A DNA stretch of 64,000 bases, taken from Verrucomicrobiota bacterium. Lineage in GTDB: Bacteria; Verrucomicrobiota; Verrucomicrobiia; Limisphaerales; UBA9464. Shown one piece after another: positions 8,071-16,846 of this stretch. The stretch covers positions 33,317 through 97,316 of the forward strand of contig CANGKZ010000017.1 in NCBI GenBank assembly GCA_947454705.1. Direction: 5' to 3'. The notes below the pieces were generated by a model. That model did not search any database and was not told the DNA's origin. It worked only from the letters and a program-made list of their open reading frames with translations. Position 1 is the stretch's first letter; every line of letters begins with the position of its first letter. The translations under genes and the position numbers were made by a program.

Positions 8071-9666
8071 ATGGCAGCGCCCGCCAACCGACCCAAACCG
8101 GTGCGTCGAAGCAAACCCGTGCCCGCGGCGGACTTCTCACTGGAAGAACTTCTCAATCAACTCGGCCGTGGTGTCGTGGATCTCGATTCCCGCTCCCTGG
8201 TTTCCCAGCGTCCCATTCATGGTACGACGCTTTTCGTCGCCTCCTGTTCCATCGAAAGCCGGATGGGATTGTTCCAGGCCCACGTGTTTCAGGACCTGAT
8301 CCACAAGGGGTACATCATTGCCCTGGCGCACGGCTCGTTGAAGTCGAAGACGCTCTACACCCGCATCCATTCCTCCTGCGTGACCAGCGAGACGCTGCGC
8401 GGCTGCGACTGCGACTGCGTGCAGCAGTTGGAGGGCGCCCTGGAGGTCATCGCCAAGAAGGGCAACGGCATTCTGTTCTACCTCATGCAGGAGGGGCGCG
8501 GCGTGGGCTACGTCGCGAAGGCGCGTGACCGCATGCTGGTGCAGGCGAGTTCCGACCGCATTTCCACCTTCCAGGCCTATGCGGCCATGGGGTTGAAGAA
8601 GGACTATCGGAATTACGAGGACGTGGCGCACGTGTGTCATTTGCTCGGGTTGAAGAAGACGGGCTTCGTCCTGCTCACCAACAATCCCGACAAGATCTCC
8701 GCGATGAGCGCGGCGGGATTGAAGGTGATCCGTGCGGAGCCGCTGGAGTTCGAGCCCTCGCCATTCAACTTGGCCTATCTCACCAGCAAGGCGGCGAGCG
8801 GACACATCCTGAAGCGTCCCTCGGACCAGACGTTGAAGGCGGCGCTTCCGCCGGAGCCGGTGCAGCCGTTCCAACCGCATGCGCTCGCCGAGGCCAGCCG
8901 GTTCATTTACGCCGCGAGCTACTTCCTGCCGGTGAAGCCGGTGGACAGCGAGATCCTCATCACCGAGGCGCAGTTCAAGGCCTTCCAACCGGACATCGAA
9001 CGCCACATGAGCGGATCGATGCCGCTGGTGAAGGACTGCTACCTGATTCGGGATCACCGGTTCATCGTGCAGTTGAACCGCGACCGCTTTGCGCGGCACC
9101 GACAGGAGCATCCGGACGATCCGCTGGTGAGCCTGTTGACGGCACCGTATTGGTTCCGGGTTCACGTGTATTACGACATCGTGACCGGTCACGAGTTCGT
9201 GCTGCTGACCTACAACAAGCCGAAGATCTACGACCTGCCGATCATCCGCCTGCAAAGTGAATCGCTGTTCAACCGGTTCCCGCTGGCGAACATGGACAAC
9301 CGGGACAAGTTCAAGCGCAGCGTTCGCCACATCGTGCACTACGGCGTCGGAGCGATCTGCCTGTTGTACTTCGATGGGCGCGGCGCGGGCTTCGGCGCGC
9401 ATGCCACCGACCGCATGCTCACGGAACGCGGCGGCGCGTTGTCGTCGGACGAGGCGTATCGCAAGCTCGGCATCAGCTATGACAGCCGCGATTATGATGC
9501 CTGCTTCCTGCTGCTGCGGCATCATCTATCCAACTCCCGGGTGCAGATGATCATGAACAGCCCCTCCAGCCTGGTGAAGAAAACCGAATACGCCGCCGCG
9601 CTGAACAAGCACGGACTGGAGGTGGAGAAGTGGATCTTCCTCGATGACCATGCGATTGCCGATTGA
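8071..9666 (+). CDS. Tandem GTP-cyclohydrolase-II-like protein (URC1/RibA-like)
   Basis: This 531-residue protein carries two RibA-type domains. The N-terminal half keeps the GTP cyclohydrolase II signature: TRIHSSCVTSETLRGCDCDC with the C-x10-C-x-C zinc ligands, FYLMQEGRGVGY, the Asp-x-Arg of KKDYRNY and LLTNNPDKI. The C-terminal half repeats the layout (IIRLQSESLF, LLYFDGRGAGFG, YDSRDYDA, IMNSPSS) but has lost all zinc cysteines. The DHBP synthase half of bifunctional RibBA is absent, and no other riboflavin gene is nearby. It recalls URC1 of the second uracil-degradation pathway, a GTP cyclohydrolase II paralogue. I infer a catabolic or modified-purine/pyrimidine role rather than flavin synthesis. 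The ATG at 8071 is preferred but lacks a clear RBS. Confidence 0.82.
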   Translation: MAAPANRPKPVRRSKPVPAADFSLEELLNQLGRGVVDLDSRSLVSQRPIHGTTLFVASCSIESRMGLFQAHVFQDLIHKGYIIALAHGSLKSKTLYTRIHSSCVTSETLRGCDCDCVQQLEGALEVIAKKGNGILFYLMQEGRGVGYVAKARDRMLVQASSDRISTFQAYAAMGLKKDYRNYEDVAHVCHLLGLKKTGFVLLTNNPDKISAMSAAGLKVIRAEPLEFEPSPFNLAYLTSKAASGHILKRPSDQTLKAALPPEPVQPFQPHALAEASRFIYAASYFLPVKPVDSEILITEAQFKAFQPDIERHMSGSMPLVKDCYLIRDHRFIVQLNRDRFARHRQEHPDDPLVSLLTAPYWFRVHVYYDIVTGHEFVLLTYNKPKIYDLPIIRLQSESLFNRFPLANMDNRDKFKRSVRHIVHYGVGAICLLYFDGRGAGFGAHATDRMLTERGGALSSDEAYRKLGISYDSRDYDACFLLLRHHLSNSRVQMIMNSPSSLVKKTEYAAALNKHGLEVEKWIFLDDHAIAD

Positions 9667-9699
9667 CCCTGAGCCGCGACGTGCGGGGAAGGGTGTGCA

Positions 9700-10761
9700 A
9701 TGAACCCGCCTGCTGCAGATCCGCTGGGGCACGGCGTGCTCGCCGCACGGCTGGGGGCCATTCCCGGGTATCTCCGAGAAATGGCGTCGTCGGCTGCCGG
9801 ATTTCAGGCGCGCTCCTTTGCGCCGGGGGAATCTTTTTTGGTCACCGGCATCGGAAGCTCCGAGGCGCATGCCCGGTTTCTCACCTGGGAGTTGAACCGA
9901 TCGGGAACCGTTCGCGCGGAGTTTGTTCCGCTCGCTGCGATGGATTCGTCCGCGGGATTCGACGCCGCGGGTCGAACGCTGGTGCTGTTCAGCCAGGGAC
10001 TGTCGCGAAACGTCCGACTGGTGCTGGATCAACGCGCTCGGTTCTCGCGCACCGTGTTGTTCACGGCGTCCACGACCCAGGGACTCCTAACTGCCGGACA
10101 ACGCGAGCGCGGGGACCTGTTGAGCGCGCTTCAATCGGAGGATGCGGAGATTGTCCGATTCCCGCTCGAGCAGGAGTACGAGATTCTGATCCGCGTCATC
10201 GGACCGGCCTGTGGATTTCTCGCGGTGCGTTTGTGGGTGGATTCGTTGCGTGGCGCGAATGGAAGTGCACCGAGTATCGAGACCCTGAGTGCGATGGTCT
10301 CCGCCGAAGAGGATGGGCTTGCCTCATTTTTGGAAACCCACGCGGCGGCTGGTGCCACTGGGCTCAGACTCCTCGCGCCGCCGGCACTCGCGCAGTTCGG
10401 TCAGAACCTGGTGTGCAAGGCAGTGGAGGGACTCTTCTGGTCGCCGCCTCAGTTGCTCGATTTTCTCTCGTTCGCACACGGACCGTTCCAACAGCTCGCG
10501 GCACGTCCGGCGCCGGTGATGATTCTGCGTCCGACCCACGATCTGCAGCAGGCGGGGCTTGCAGACCGGGCTCTCGCGATGTGCCGGTCGATTGGGCTTC
10601 CGGTGCATGTGATTCCGCTCAATGCGCCGGCGGGATGGGAAGTGGTGGAGTCGGAACTGCGGTTTAATCGGGCCCTGCTTCCGCTGGTGCGCCTGCTCGG
10701 CGTGAACCAGCGCGACTGGCCGGGGCGCGGTGCGGATGCGCCGCTGTACGCCTATCCGTGA
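9700..10761 (+). CDS. SIS (sugar isomerase)-domain protein
   Basis: The 353-residue protein resembles the paired SIS domains of the glucosamine-6-phosphate synthase/deaminase superfamily. LVTGIGSSEAHARFL gives the first phosphosugar-binding turn and LVLFSQGLSRNVRLVLDQ the Ser-rich second loop. A second, more diverged half includes FLSFAHGPFQQL and PVMILRPTHDL. The usual SxSGxT signature is weak (FSQGLS), so substrate and catalysis are uncertain. It follows the tandem GTP-cyclohydrolase-like gene by 33 bp and is probably cotranscribed. A ribosyl-phosphate-type intermediate from that enzyme is one possible substrate (inference). The stop overlaps the stop of the convergent flavodoxin-like gene by 10 bp. 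Confidence 0.7.
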   Translation: MNPPAADPLGHGVLAARLGAIPGYLREMASSAAGFQARSFAPGESFLVTGIGSSEAHARFLTWELNRSGTVRAEFVPLAAMDSSAGFDAAGRTLVLFSQGLSRNVRLVLDQRARFSRTVLFTASTTQGLLTAGQRERGDLLSALQSEDAEIVRFPLEQEYEILIRVIGPACGFLAVRLWVDSLRGANGSAPSIETLSAMVSAEEDGLASFLETHAAAGATGLRLLAPPALAQFGQNLVCKAVEGLFWSPPQLLDFLSFAHGPFQQLAARPAPVMILRPTHDLQQAGLADRALAMCRSIGLPVHVIPLNAPAGWEVVESELRFNRALLPLVRLLGVNQRDWPGRGADAPLYAYP

Positions 10762-11549
10762 GGCATGCTGACCGGTGGCTCCGGCAGCAGGGAATGAAAG
10801 GGCAACGTTGAGGCATCGGGCGGAAGCGCCGGATCGCCCAGCATCGCATGCCACCAAGCGTAGCCCGATGCCCCCTCATGGAGTGGTGCGTTCATGCGAT
10901 CGCGGATGTTTCCAAGCTGCGACTCCATCGTCTCCTGGGTTGGAAACTGGTTGTAGTAGCCGGTATCCAACTGGAAACGCCGCGCCCATTCAGGTCCGGA
11001 TCCCGGGGTGCTGCGGGCGAGCAGTTGAACGATGCAGGTTCGTGCGAGCTGGCGGAGGAACCACACATCGATGAGGTCAAAGAGGCCATCGCTGGCGAAC
11101 TTCTGCTGCGCGCCGAGCACCACGTATTTCTGGGAGAAGGTGAAGGTGCAGAGGCCGAGTCCCTGCCACGAACGGAGGGTGTCGATCACCGTCATTTCCC
11201 CGCCGGTGTGAAGCCCTCCCGCGGTGGCGAAGGCGGTGGCGAGACCGCCCCAAAGTTGGAGCCCGGCCCCGAGTTCGAGGAAGCGTCGGACAAACCAGGG
11301 CGATCCCTGCGCGTAGGTGGGAGAGGCGAGCACGAGGAGATCGGCCCCGGTGAGCAGCGCCTGTGCGGCAGGCTTCGAGGTGATGGAGGGCAGCGCCCAG
11401 ACCTGTTCAACCTCGATGCGAACCCCGGACTGCGCGAGGGCTTCGTTCGCGGCCTCGCGGGCGAAGGAGTGAAATCCCAGTGTGGCGCGATGGCTGTCGT
11501 GGCGGCCTGTCGCGGTGCTGGGCGAGAAGTGGAGCAGACGCAACCGCAC
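10752..11549 (-). CDS. Flavodoxin-fold / NADPH-dependent FMN reductase-like protein
   Basis: The 265-residue protein begins with a beta-strand and phosphate-loop-like segment (VRLRLLHFSPSTATGRHDSHRATLG). ADLLVLASPTYAQGSPWFVRRFLELG and the glycine-rich ATAFATAGGLHTGGE match the FMN-contacting loops of flavodoxin/WrbA-type proteins. It probably reduces or carries FMN, perhaps for an oxygenase in the same operon. The start is GTG at 11547-11549, two bases after the stop of the upstream NMT1-type gene, with an RBS-like GGTGGGAGG at 11559-11567. It is the last gene of the minus-strand ABC-transporter run. The longer ATG frame would overlap the upstream gene and looks wrong. Confidence 0.75.
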   Translation of the reverse strand: MRLRLLHFSPSTATGRHDSHRATLGFHSFAREAANEALAQSGVRIEVEQVWALPSITSKPAAQALLTGADLLVLASPTYAQGSPWFVRRFLELGAGLQLWGGLATAFATAGGLHTGGEMTVIDTLRSWQGLGLCTFTFSQKYVVLGAQQKFASDGLFDLIDVWFLRQLARTCIVQLLARSTPGSGPEWARRFQLDTGYYNQFPTQETMESQLGNIRDRMNAPLHEGASGYAWWHAMLGDPALPPDASTLPFHSLLPEPPVSMPHG

Positions 11550-11551
11550 GA

Positions 11552-12571
11552 CTACGGGCCTCCCACCTTGGGCAGTGAGGACATCATGCCGTAATCGATC
11601 CACGAATCATTGAGCGACTTCGGAATATCCTGAAGAAGCTGGAACTGCTTGAGCGCGCCCCGCCAGGTCTTGCGCTGCATTTGGCCCAATCCTGAGGCAC
11701 CTGTTTCGTAGATGGCGAGGCGGCTGATGGCTTCGAGCGACCGGCGCTGGTACTCGGGATCGAGCTTTGGCGCGAAGTGCTGGACCACGATCCGGCTCGC
11801 CGCCGCTGGATCGGCAAAGGCGGCGCGCCATCCGCGGTTGGACACGGCGAGGAATCGTTTCGCGACGTCCTTGTTCGACTTCAAAAATGCTTCGCTGCCG
11901 AAGTACACCTGCGAATACGCGCTGTAGCCGTGCGCGTGATACGGGATCATGTGAATGGGAATCCCGCGCGATTCGAGGGCCACGGCTTCATCGATCGAGT
12001 AACCCTGCACCGCATCGCAATCCCCGTTCAGGAGTGGCGTGAGGTCGTGGTCCTTTTCCACGATGGTGAACTCGGAGGGTTTGAATCCCTCGTGGGCGAG
12101 CACGAGCTCGAGCGCCTTGCGTCCATCGGGATGAATGCCCAGCCGCTTTCCCCGCAGGCGGGCGAGGGAGTCGAAGCCTTTTTCGCGAAGGCTGATCAAT
12201 CCCATCGGACTTCCCTGCAGCATGGTTCCAATCGCGCGGATCGGAGCACCGGAGGCCTTGGCTGCGATCAACACGCCGCTCTCGGAGCATCCGAGCCAGT
12301 TCCCACCGGACACGACGGTGTTCACCACCTTCATCTCGGTATCGACCGGCACAAAGGTCACATCGAGCCCCGCCTCGCGGTACCAGCCGTTGTGCTGGGC
12401 GAGCAGAAGACCGGCGAATTGCGCGTTGGGGTGCCAGTCGAGCTGGAAGGAGAGCTTGGTCAGTTCCGCGCCCAGCAGCGGCGCGATGGAACCGAGCACG
12501 GCAAGGATCCGCAGCAGGGAGTTCCAAGAATGGGACACCGAGGATCGCGGGATGGGGCGTGAGGCGCTCAT
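11552..12571 (-). CDS. ABC transporter substrate-binding protein, NMT1/THI5-like
   Basis: This 339-residue protein has a signal peptide (LLRILAVLGSIAPLLG) and the NMT1/THI5-type periplasmic-binding fold: FQLDWHPNAQFAGLLLAQHNGWYREAGLDV at the start, SGGNWLGCSESGVLIAAKASG, and GKRLGIHPDGRKALELVL. The family binds pyrimidines such as thiamine precursors, and also nitrate, taurine and other small ligands. The ligand here is unknown. It overlaps the DUF3891 gene upstream by ATGA and precedes the flavodoxin-like gene. Its cognate permease and ATPase lie upstream in the same operon (13437-15034). Two more NMT1-type proteins at 24-27.5 kb have no permease of their own and may share this transporter. 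Confidence 0.88.
   Translation of the reverse strand: MSASRPIPRSSVSHSWNSLLRILAVLGSIAPLLGAELTKLSFQLDWHPNAQFAGLLLAQHNGWYREAGLDVTFVPVDTEMKVVNTVVSGGNWLGCSESGVLIAAKASGAPIRAIGTMLQGSPMGLISLREKGFDSLARLRGKRLGIHPDGRKALELVLAHEGFKPSEFTIVEKDHDLTPLLNGDCDAVQGYSIDEAVALESRGIPIHMIPYHAHGYSAYSQVYFGSEAFLKSNKDVAKRFLAVSNRGWRAAFADPAAASRIVVQHFAPKLDPEYQRRSLEAISRLAIYETGASGLGQMQRKTWRGALKQFQLLQDIPKSLNDSWIDYGMMSSLPKVGGP
11559..11567 (-). promoter_or_regulatory. RBS setting the GTG start of the flavodoxin-like gene
   Basis: GGTGGGAGG lies 9 nt upstream of the GTG at 11549 and inside the last codons of the NMT1-type gene. This indicates translational coupling. Confidence 0.65.
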
Positions 12572-13389
12572 GGGTGCAGATGGACCGACAGCATCACGGT
12601 GGGGGCGGCGTGGTAGAGTTGCTCGAGGGTTTTGGAATCCGGGAAGGTGTCGCCGGTGACCGGGCGGCCGGGAATTTCGAAGGTGAGGGAAGGGGCGTTA
12701 AACGGCCAGGGATCGAGTCGGAAGCTGCGGAGGGCGGTCCGTTGGACGCTCACGGTTTTTGTCGTGCCGTCGATCTGCGCCAGCGGATGCAGGAGGGAGG
12801 CGGCCTTGGGATAATCCACGCAGGAGAGCAGGGACATGTTGTCGCACGCCTGGAGGAGTCGGAAGTGTTCGAAGAGGCGTTCGACCGTGAGATCGGCATC
12901 GCGGAACCGTCCGGAATCCGCGGCCTCGGCACGGAGTTCGAGCTGTCGGTGCCGCTGATGATCGACGAAGCGGTCGAGCAGGTGGAGTTCGTCGGGCTTG
13001 ATGGTGGATCGATCGGCGTGCTCCGTCAGCAGGTTGCAGGTATGCATCGAGATGAGGATCGCGGCATACGGATTGTCCTCGGCGACGATCTCCATCGCGC
13101 GTCCGCGGACGCCGAGATACTCGGGCAGATCGATCTCCTCGAACGCGGTGTACCCTCCCACGAGATCCGCACCGAAGGCGCTGGGCTTGCCGGCGCGGGT
13201 GATGGTGGGGGTCTCATCGCGCTTGGCCCATCCGTCATCGTGCCGACTGATTCCCTCCACGACATCGGCAAACGGATGCGGCTTGCGGAAGGATTCGTTT
13301 CCCCAGGCCTCGGCGAATTTTCCGGCCAGGGCGGCGTGGTCGGGGTGTCGGATGAGGAACCAGCCTTCGGGAGTTTTTTGACGGAGCAT
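12568..13389 (-). CDS. DUF3891 family protein
   Basis: The 273-residue protein carries the pattern I associate with DUF3891: GWFLIRHPDHAALAGKFAEAWG near the N terminus, then EGISRHDDGWAKRD with a His-Asp-Asp cluster, and AILISMHTCNLL further on. The conserved His/Asp residues suggest a metal-dependent, HD-like helical hydrolase, but I know of no established function. No signal peptide is present. It sits in the ABC-transporter operon between the permease gene (47 bp upstream) and the NMT1-type gene (ATGA overlap), so it probably acts on the imported compound or a product of it. The ATG at 13387-13389 was chosen because the conserved domain starts immediately after it. Confidence 0.78.
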   Translation of the reverse strand: MLRQKTPEGWFLIRHPDHAALAGKFAEAWGNESFRKPHPFADVVEGISRHDDGWAKRDETPTITRAGKPSAFGADLVGGYTAFEEIDLPEYLGVRGRAMEIVAEDNPYAAILISMHTCNLLTEHADRSTIKPDELHLLDRFVDHQRHRQLELRAEAADSGRFRDADLTVERLFEHFRLLQACDNMSLLSCVDYPKAASLLHPLAQIDGTTKTVSVQRTALRSFRLDPWPFNAPSLTFEIPGRPVTGDTFPDSKTLEQLYHAAPTVMLSVHLHP

Positions 13390-13436
13390 GGCGTGGATGG
13401 ATTGGAAAAAACGCGCGGCGGAATTCGGATGCGGGG

Positions 13437-14228
13437 CTATTCCGCGTCGGCCTTCATTGCCGATTCGTGCCAGTGGTGGAGGAACCACCATTCAAGGCCG
13501 ACCACGAGAAAGAAGAACATAAAGCCCAGCACGCTCGCGGTGAGGACCAGGGCGAAGAGGTAATCGGTCTGGAGCTGGCTGTTGGCGTAGACAATCGAGT
13601 ATCCGAGTCCGCCTTGTCCCACGGCGTTGGAGCTGGCGAACAATTCTCCGGTGATGGCGCCGATCACCGAGATTCCCGACGAGATCCGCAATCCAACGAA
13701 CAACGCTGGAACCGCGTGCGGGAGCTGGAGTCGCATGAGGGTCTGTGCCCGCGAGGCATTGGACATGCGGAACAAATCCATGAGGTTTCTCGGCACGCTC
13801 ACCAATCCCTGGGTGGTGTTGGCGATGATCGGGAAGAGGCAGATGATGAAGGCGACCCCCATGACCGAGCGGACGCCGGACCCGAACCACATGAGAATCA
13901 GCGGCGCGATGGCCACGATGGGAACCGTCTGCAACACCAGCGTGTAGGGATAGAGCGAGCGGCGGATGATCGGCGATTGCGCGAAGAGCAGGGCGATGGA
14001 GATTCCGCCGAGGATCGAGAGCAGGAATCCCCCGGCGGCTTCCACGGCGGTGATTTGAAAGGCGTGAATCAGGTTTTGATGGCGCTCGGCCACCGCCGCC
14101 GCCACGGCCGAGGGCGGGGGAAGGATGTAGGCGGGGATCTTGAAGGCGATGCAGGCGCCGTGCCATGCGAGGATCACGACGACGAACACCGCGAGGGGCC
14201 ACCGGAGGTTGAGAATGGCGCGTTTCAT
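13437..14228 (-). CDS. ABC transporter permease (NitT/TauT/thiamine-precursor type)
   Basis: This 263-residue inner-membrane protein has about six transmembrane helices. The first is LAVFVVVILAWHGACIAF and the last LVLTASVLGFMFFFLVVGLEWW. The EAA-like coupling loop reads MSNASRAQTLMRLQLPHAVPALFVGLRI. This is the BPD_transp_1 permease of nitrate/taurine/HMP-type importers. Its start overlaps the stop of the ATPase gene by 4 bp (ATGA), so the two are translationally coupled. It is the only permease for NMT1-type ligands in the window, while three such binding proteins are encoded. Confidence 0.92.
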   Translation of the reverse strand: MKRAILNLRWPLAVFVVVILAWHGACIAFKIPAYILPPPSAVAAAVAERHQNLIHAFQITAVEAAGGFLLSILGGISIALLFAQSPIIRRSLYPYTLVLQTVPIVAIAPLILMWFGSGVRSVMGVAFIICLFPIIANTTQGLVSVPRNLMDLFRMSNASRAQTLMRLQLPHAVPALFVGLRISSGISVIGAITGELFASSNAVGQGGLGYSIVYANSQLQTDYLFALVLTASVLGFMFFFLVVGLEWWFLHHWHESAMKADAE

Positions 14229-15034
14229 ACGGCGGTTTTCACGGCTCGGAGGGCGGCGCTGACTTCACCCACCTTGGAGAGGAATTCCGGTGCGCTGCGC
14301 AGCGCCGGGGTGCGGGGGATCGAAAAAGATACGGGAATTTCCCGGGCGATCTCCCCGGGATTGGCGCGCAGCACCAGGATGCGCGTCGAGAGAAACACGG
14401 CTTCGGCAACGCTGTGGGTGACGAAAAAGGTGGTGAACTGATCGTTGTCGCGGAGTCGGAGAACTTCCTCGTTGAGAAAATCGCGCGTCATTTCGTCGAG
14501 CGCTCCGAACGGTTCATCCATCAGGAGAATGCGCGGACGAATGGCGAGGGCGCGGGCGATGGACACCCGCATGCGCATGCCGCCGCTGAGTTGTCGCGGG
14601 TAGTGTCCCGCCACGGCGCTGAGGCCGACCAGTTCGATGAGCTTGGTGGCCCGTTCGCGTCGTTGATCGCGGGTGAGGCGGCCTTCGAGTTCGAGTCCCA
14701 ACTCCACATTGCCCTGCACCGTGCGCCAGGGGAGGAGGGTGGCGTCCTGGAAGATGAAGGACATGATTTCCCGGGCGTTGTCCGGGGTCATGCCGTCGAG
14801 ACGGATGGATCCCGAGGTCAGCGGGGACAATCCCGAGAGCAGTCGGAGCAGTGTGGATTTGCCGCATCCGCTGGGGCCGATGAGGGAGATGAATTCACCG
14901 CGTTCCACCGAGAGATCGAGTCCGTTGAGGACCACTGATCCGTTCGGCCAGCGTTTGGTGACCTGATTCAGCCGGATGAACTCCGGTTGGGAGTCGGCCG
15001 GTGCGGCGGGTTTGGATTCCGGGGACGGATTCAT
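14225..15034 (-). CDS. ABC transporter ATP-binding protein (NitT/TauT type)
   Basis: The 269-residue ATPase has a Walker A (GPSGCGKSTLL), Q-loop (FIFQDATLLPWRTV), signature (LSGGMRMRVSIARAL), Walker B (ILLMDEPFGALDE) and H-loop (FFVTHSVAEAVFLS). It energises the adjacent permease. The start is the ATG at 15032-15034, which overlaps the stop of the CocE-type hydrolase gene by ATGA; its own stop overlaps the permease start in the same way. These tight overlaps indicate one transcript from the creatininase/hydrolase genes through the transporter. Confidence 0.94.
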   Translation of the reverse strand: MNPSPESKPAAPADSQPEFIRLNQVTKRWPNGSVVLNGLDLSVERGEFISLIGPSGCGKSTLLRLLSGLSPLTSGSIRLDGMTPDNAREIMSFIFQDATLLPWRTVQGNVELGLELEGRLTRDQRRERATKLIELVGLSAVAGHYPRQLSGGMRMRVSIARALAIRPRILLMDEPFGALDEMTRDFLNEEVLRLRDNDQFTTFFVTHSVAEAVFLSTRILVLRANPGEIAREIPVSFSIPRTPALRSAPEFLSKVGEVSAALRAVKTAV

Positions 15035-16842
15035 TCGGCGAGCGGAAGCCAGATCGAGCTGGGGTGTTCCGGAGTGTGAACGAGTTGCTGCGAATTGATC
15101 TTCCAGTCGCGCGGCGAGGCCAGATGCGCGGCGACCTTGCCGCCGGGGTTGCGGTCGTAGAGCGGAAATGCGGCACCGGCCACCTCGATGCCGATGCGCT
15201 CGCCGGCCGCGAACACGCAACTGGTGGGCTCCAATTCAAATCGCCACCGCTGGATCGCATCGGCCGTGTGTCCGCCCGCGCCGAACATCCACGAACTGCG
15301 CGCAATGCCGTGACACACGTTGAGCGCCTTCCCGTCGGTGGTGTGGCGCACCAATTTTACAAACACGTCGGCCTGCTGCTGTCGGCTCGTGACATAGAGA
15401 TCGACCCACGGGGCACCGCAGACGTGCACGGGTTGTTCGAGGGTTTGCGACACGTACACAAGGACGTTGTTCAGCTGACTGGACCGGATTTGATTGAACT
15501 GTCCCGGGGCTCCGCCGGGGCCGGGGGAAAGTGCCGGCACCTCGGGTTCGTGCACCCAGGTGTCCCGCGGTTCCTCGCGATGCGGGGCGCGCGCGTCGAG
15601 CCATCCATCGCCCTTGGCGGAATTGGCGCGGCCCTCGGATCGGACGTGAAGACGCAGTCCCTGCGCACCGGTTTCGTAGGGCGGACGCGCGCCGGGCAGG
15701 GTGGCGAGGGAGACCCGCGTGGGCGCGTGCCAGCGTTGGGTGCCTTGCGCGAAGAGCCGCACTTTCGGTTCGTGGGCGAAGGTCCCCGCATCCTTCAGCC
15801 AGTGATCGAACCAGCGAAGGTGCAATTGATCGGTGTCGAGGGCGGCCTCGGAACCAAAATCGGTCTCCCCGGCAAAACGCGACCACGGGATGTGGGTCCA
15901 GGGACCGGCAACGAGATACTGCTGGTCGCGCGCGGGTGCGGTGCCGGCGGAGGCGCGGAGGGACTCGAACAAATGCGCGCTGCCGTGCAGGTAGGTGTCG
16001 AACCAACCGAGAATGTGAAGCGCGGGGATCTGGATGTCGTGATATCGCGCGGAGATGTCGAAGGATTCCCACCAGGCGCCGGATCCGCGGCGGGTGACCC
16101 AATCCTGGTAATACGAGGCGAGTCCGGTGGCGGAAAGTTCGGGGATCTCGGCGTACGGGGCCTGGGCAAACAGGCGCGGGAGTTGAAGCCACGCCGCTTC
16201 AAGGGCTTCGCCCACGCCGCGGGCGCGGAGGCGTCGTGCATCGGACTTCAGCATCTGCGTGGCCCATCCCACCGTGCTGGCAAGACGCAGCGCGCCATGG
16301 TGATAAAACCATCCGCTGTGGAGATCGCCGGCAGTCTGTGCGGGAACGATGCACTTGAGGGCGGCGGGTTTTTCCGCGGCGGCGAGCAGCTGGGTGAGCC
16401 CCTGGTAGCTGAAGCCGTACATGCCGATCCGTCCGTTGCACTCGGGTCGGCTGGCCAGCCAGTCGATGGTGTCGGCCCCATCGCGGGCCTCGTCGCGAAA
16501 GGGGTAGAATCGTCCGCTGCTGTCGCCGCGCCCGCGGACATCCTGGATCACGACGTTGTAGCCGTGTCGGGCGAACCAGACCGGCTGGGCGCAGACGACG
16601 GTGGTGGCGATGGCGCGTCCGTAGGGCTGCCGGACCAGCAGGGTGGGGGCGGGCTTTCCGCCGCGTCCGCCGGGTGGGTAGTAGTGGTCGGAGACCAGGT
16701 ACGTACCATCTTTGAGACGGAACCGGACGTCCCGCTCCACCATGACTCCGGAGCCGCAGTCCACGAGGGCGGTGGCCGGAGCTCCCGGCGTCGGGCGACG
16801 GCGGGGGGATGGGGAATTCCGCGTCGTCGTGTTTCCCGACAT
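15031..16842 (-). CDS. CocE/NonD family alpha/beta hydrolase (S15 type)
   Basis: This 603-residue protein has the two-domain layout of CocE/X-Pro dipeptidyl-peptidase-type hydrolases. An N-terminal alpha/beta-hydrolase domain holds the nucleophile GFSYQG, the acid region GWFDTYLHGSAH and the catalytic His region GPWTHIPW. A C-terminal jelly-roll follows (from about residue 370). Known members cleave esters and amides, such as cocaine esterase and glutaryl-7-ACA acylase. No signal peptide is apparent, so it is probably cytoplasmic. It sits four bases after the creatininase-family gene and overlaps the ABC ATPase gene, so it should process the imported substrate or a downstream amide or ester. 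Confidence 0.9.
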   Translation of the reverse strand: MSGNTTTRNSPSPRRRPTPGAPATALVDCGSGVMVERDVRFRLKDGTYLVSDHYYPPGGRGGKPAPTLLVRQPYGRAIATTVVCAQPVWFARHGYNVVIQDVRGRGDSSGRFYPFRDEARDGADTIDWLASRPECNGRIGMYGFSYQGLTQLLAAAEKPAALKCIVPAQTAGDLHSGWFYHHGALRLASTVGWATQMLKSDARRLRARGVGEALEAAWLQLPRLFAQAPYAEIPELSATGLASYYQDWVTRRGSGAWWESFDISARYHDIQIPALHILGWFDTYLHGSAHLFESLRASAGTAPARDQQYLVAGPWTHIPWSRFAGETDFGSEAALDTDQLHLRWFDHWLKDAGTFAHEPKVRLFAQGTQRWHAPTRVSLATLPGARPPYETGAQGLRLHVRSEGRANSAKGDGWLDARAPHREEPRDTWVHEPEVPALSPGPGGAPGQFNQIRSSQLNNVLVYVSQTLEQPVHVCGAPWVDLYVTSRQQQADVFVKLVRHTTDGKALNVCHGIARSSWMFGAGGHTADAIQRWRFELEPTSCVFAAGERIGIEVAGAAFPLYDRNPGGKVAAHLASPRDWKINSQQLVHTPEHPSSIWLPLAE

Positions 16843-16846
16843 GAGG

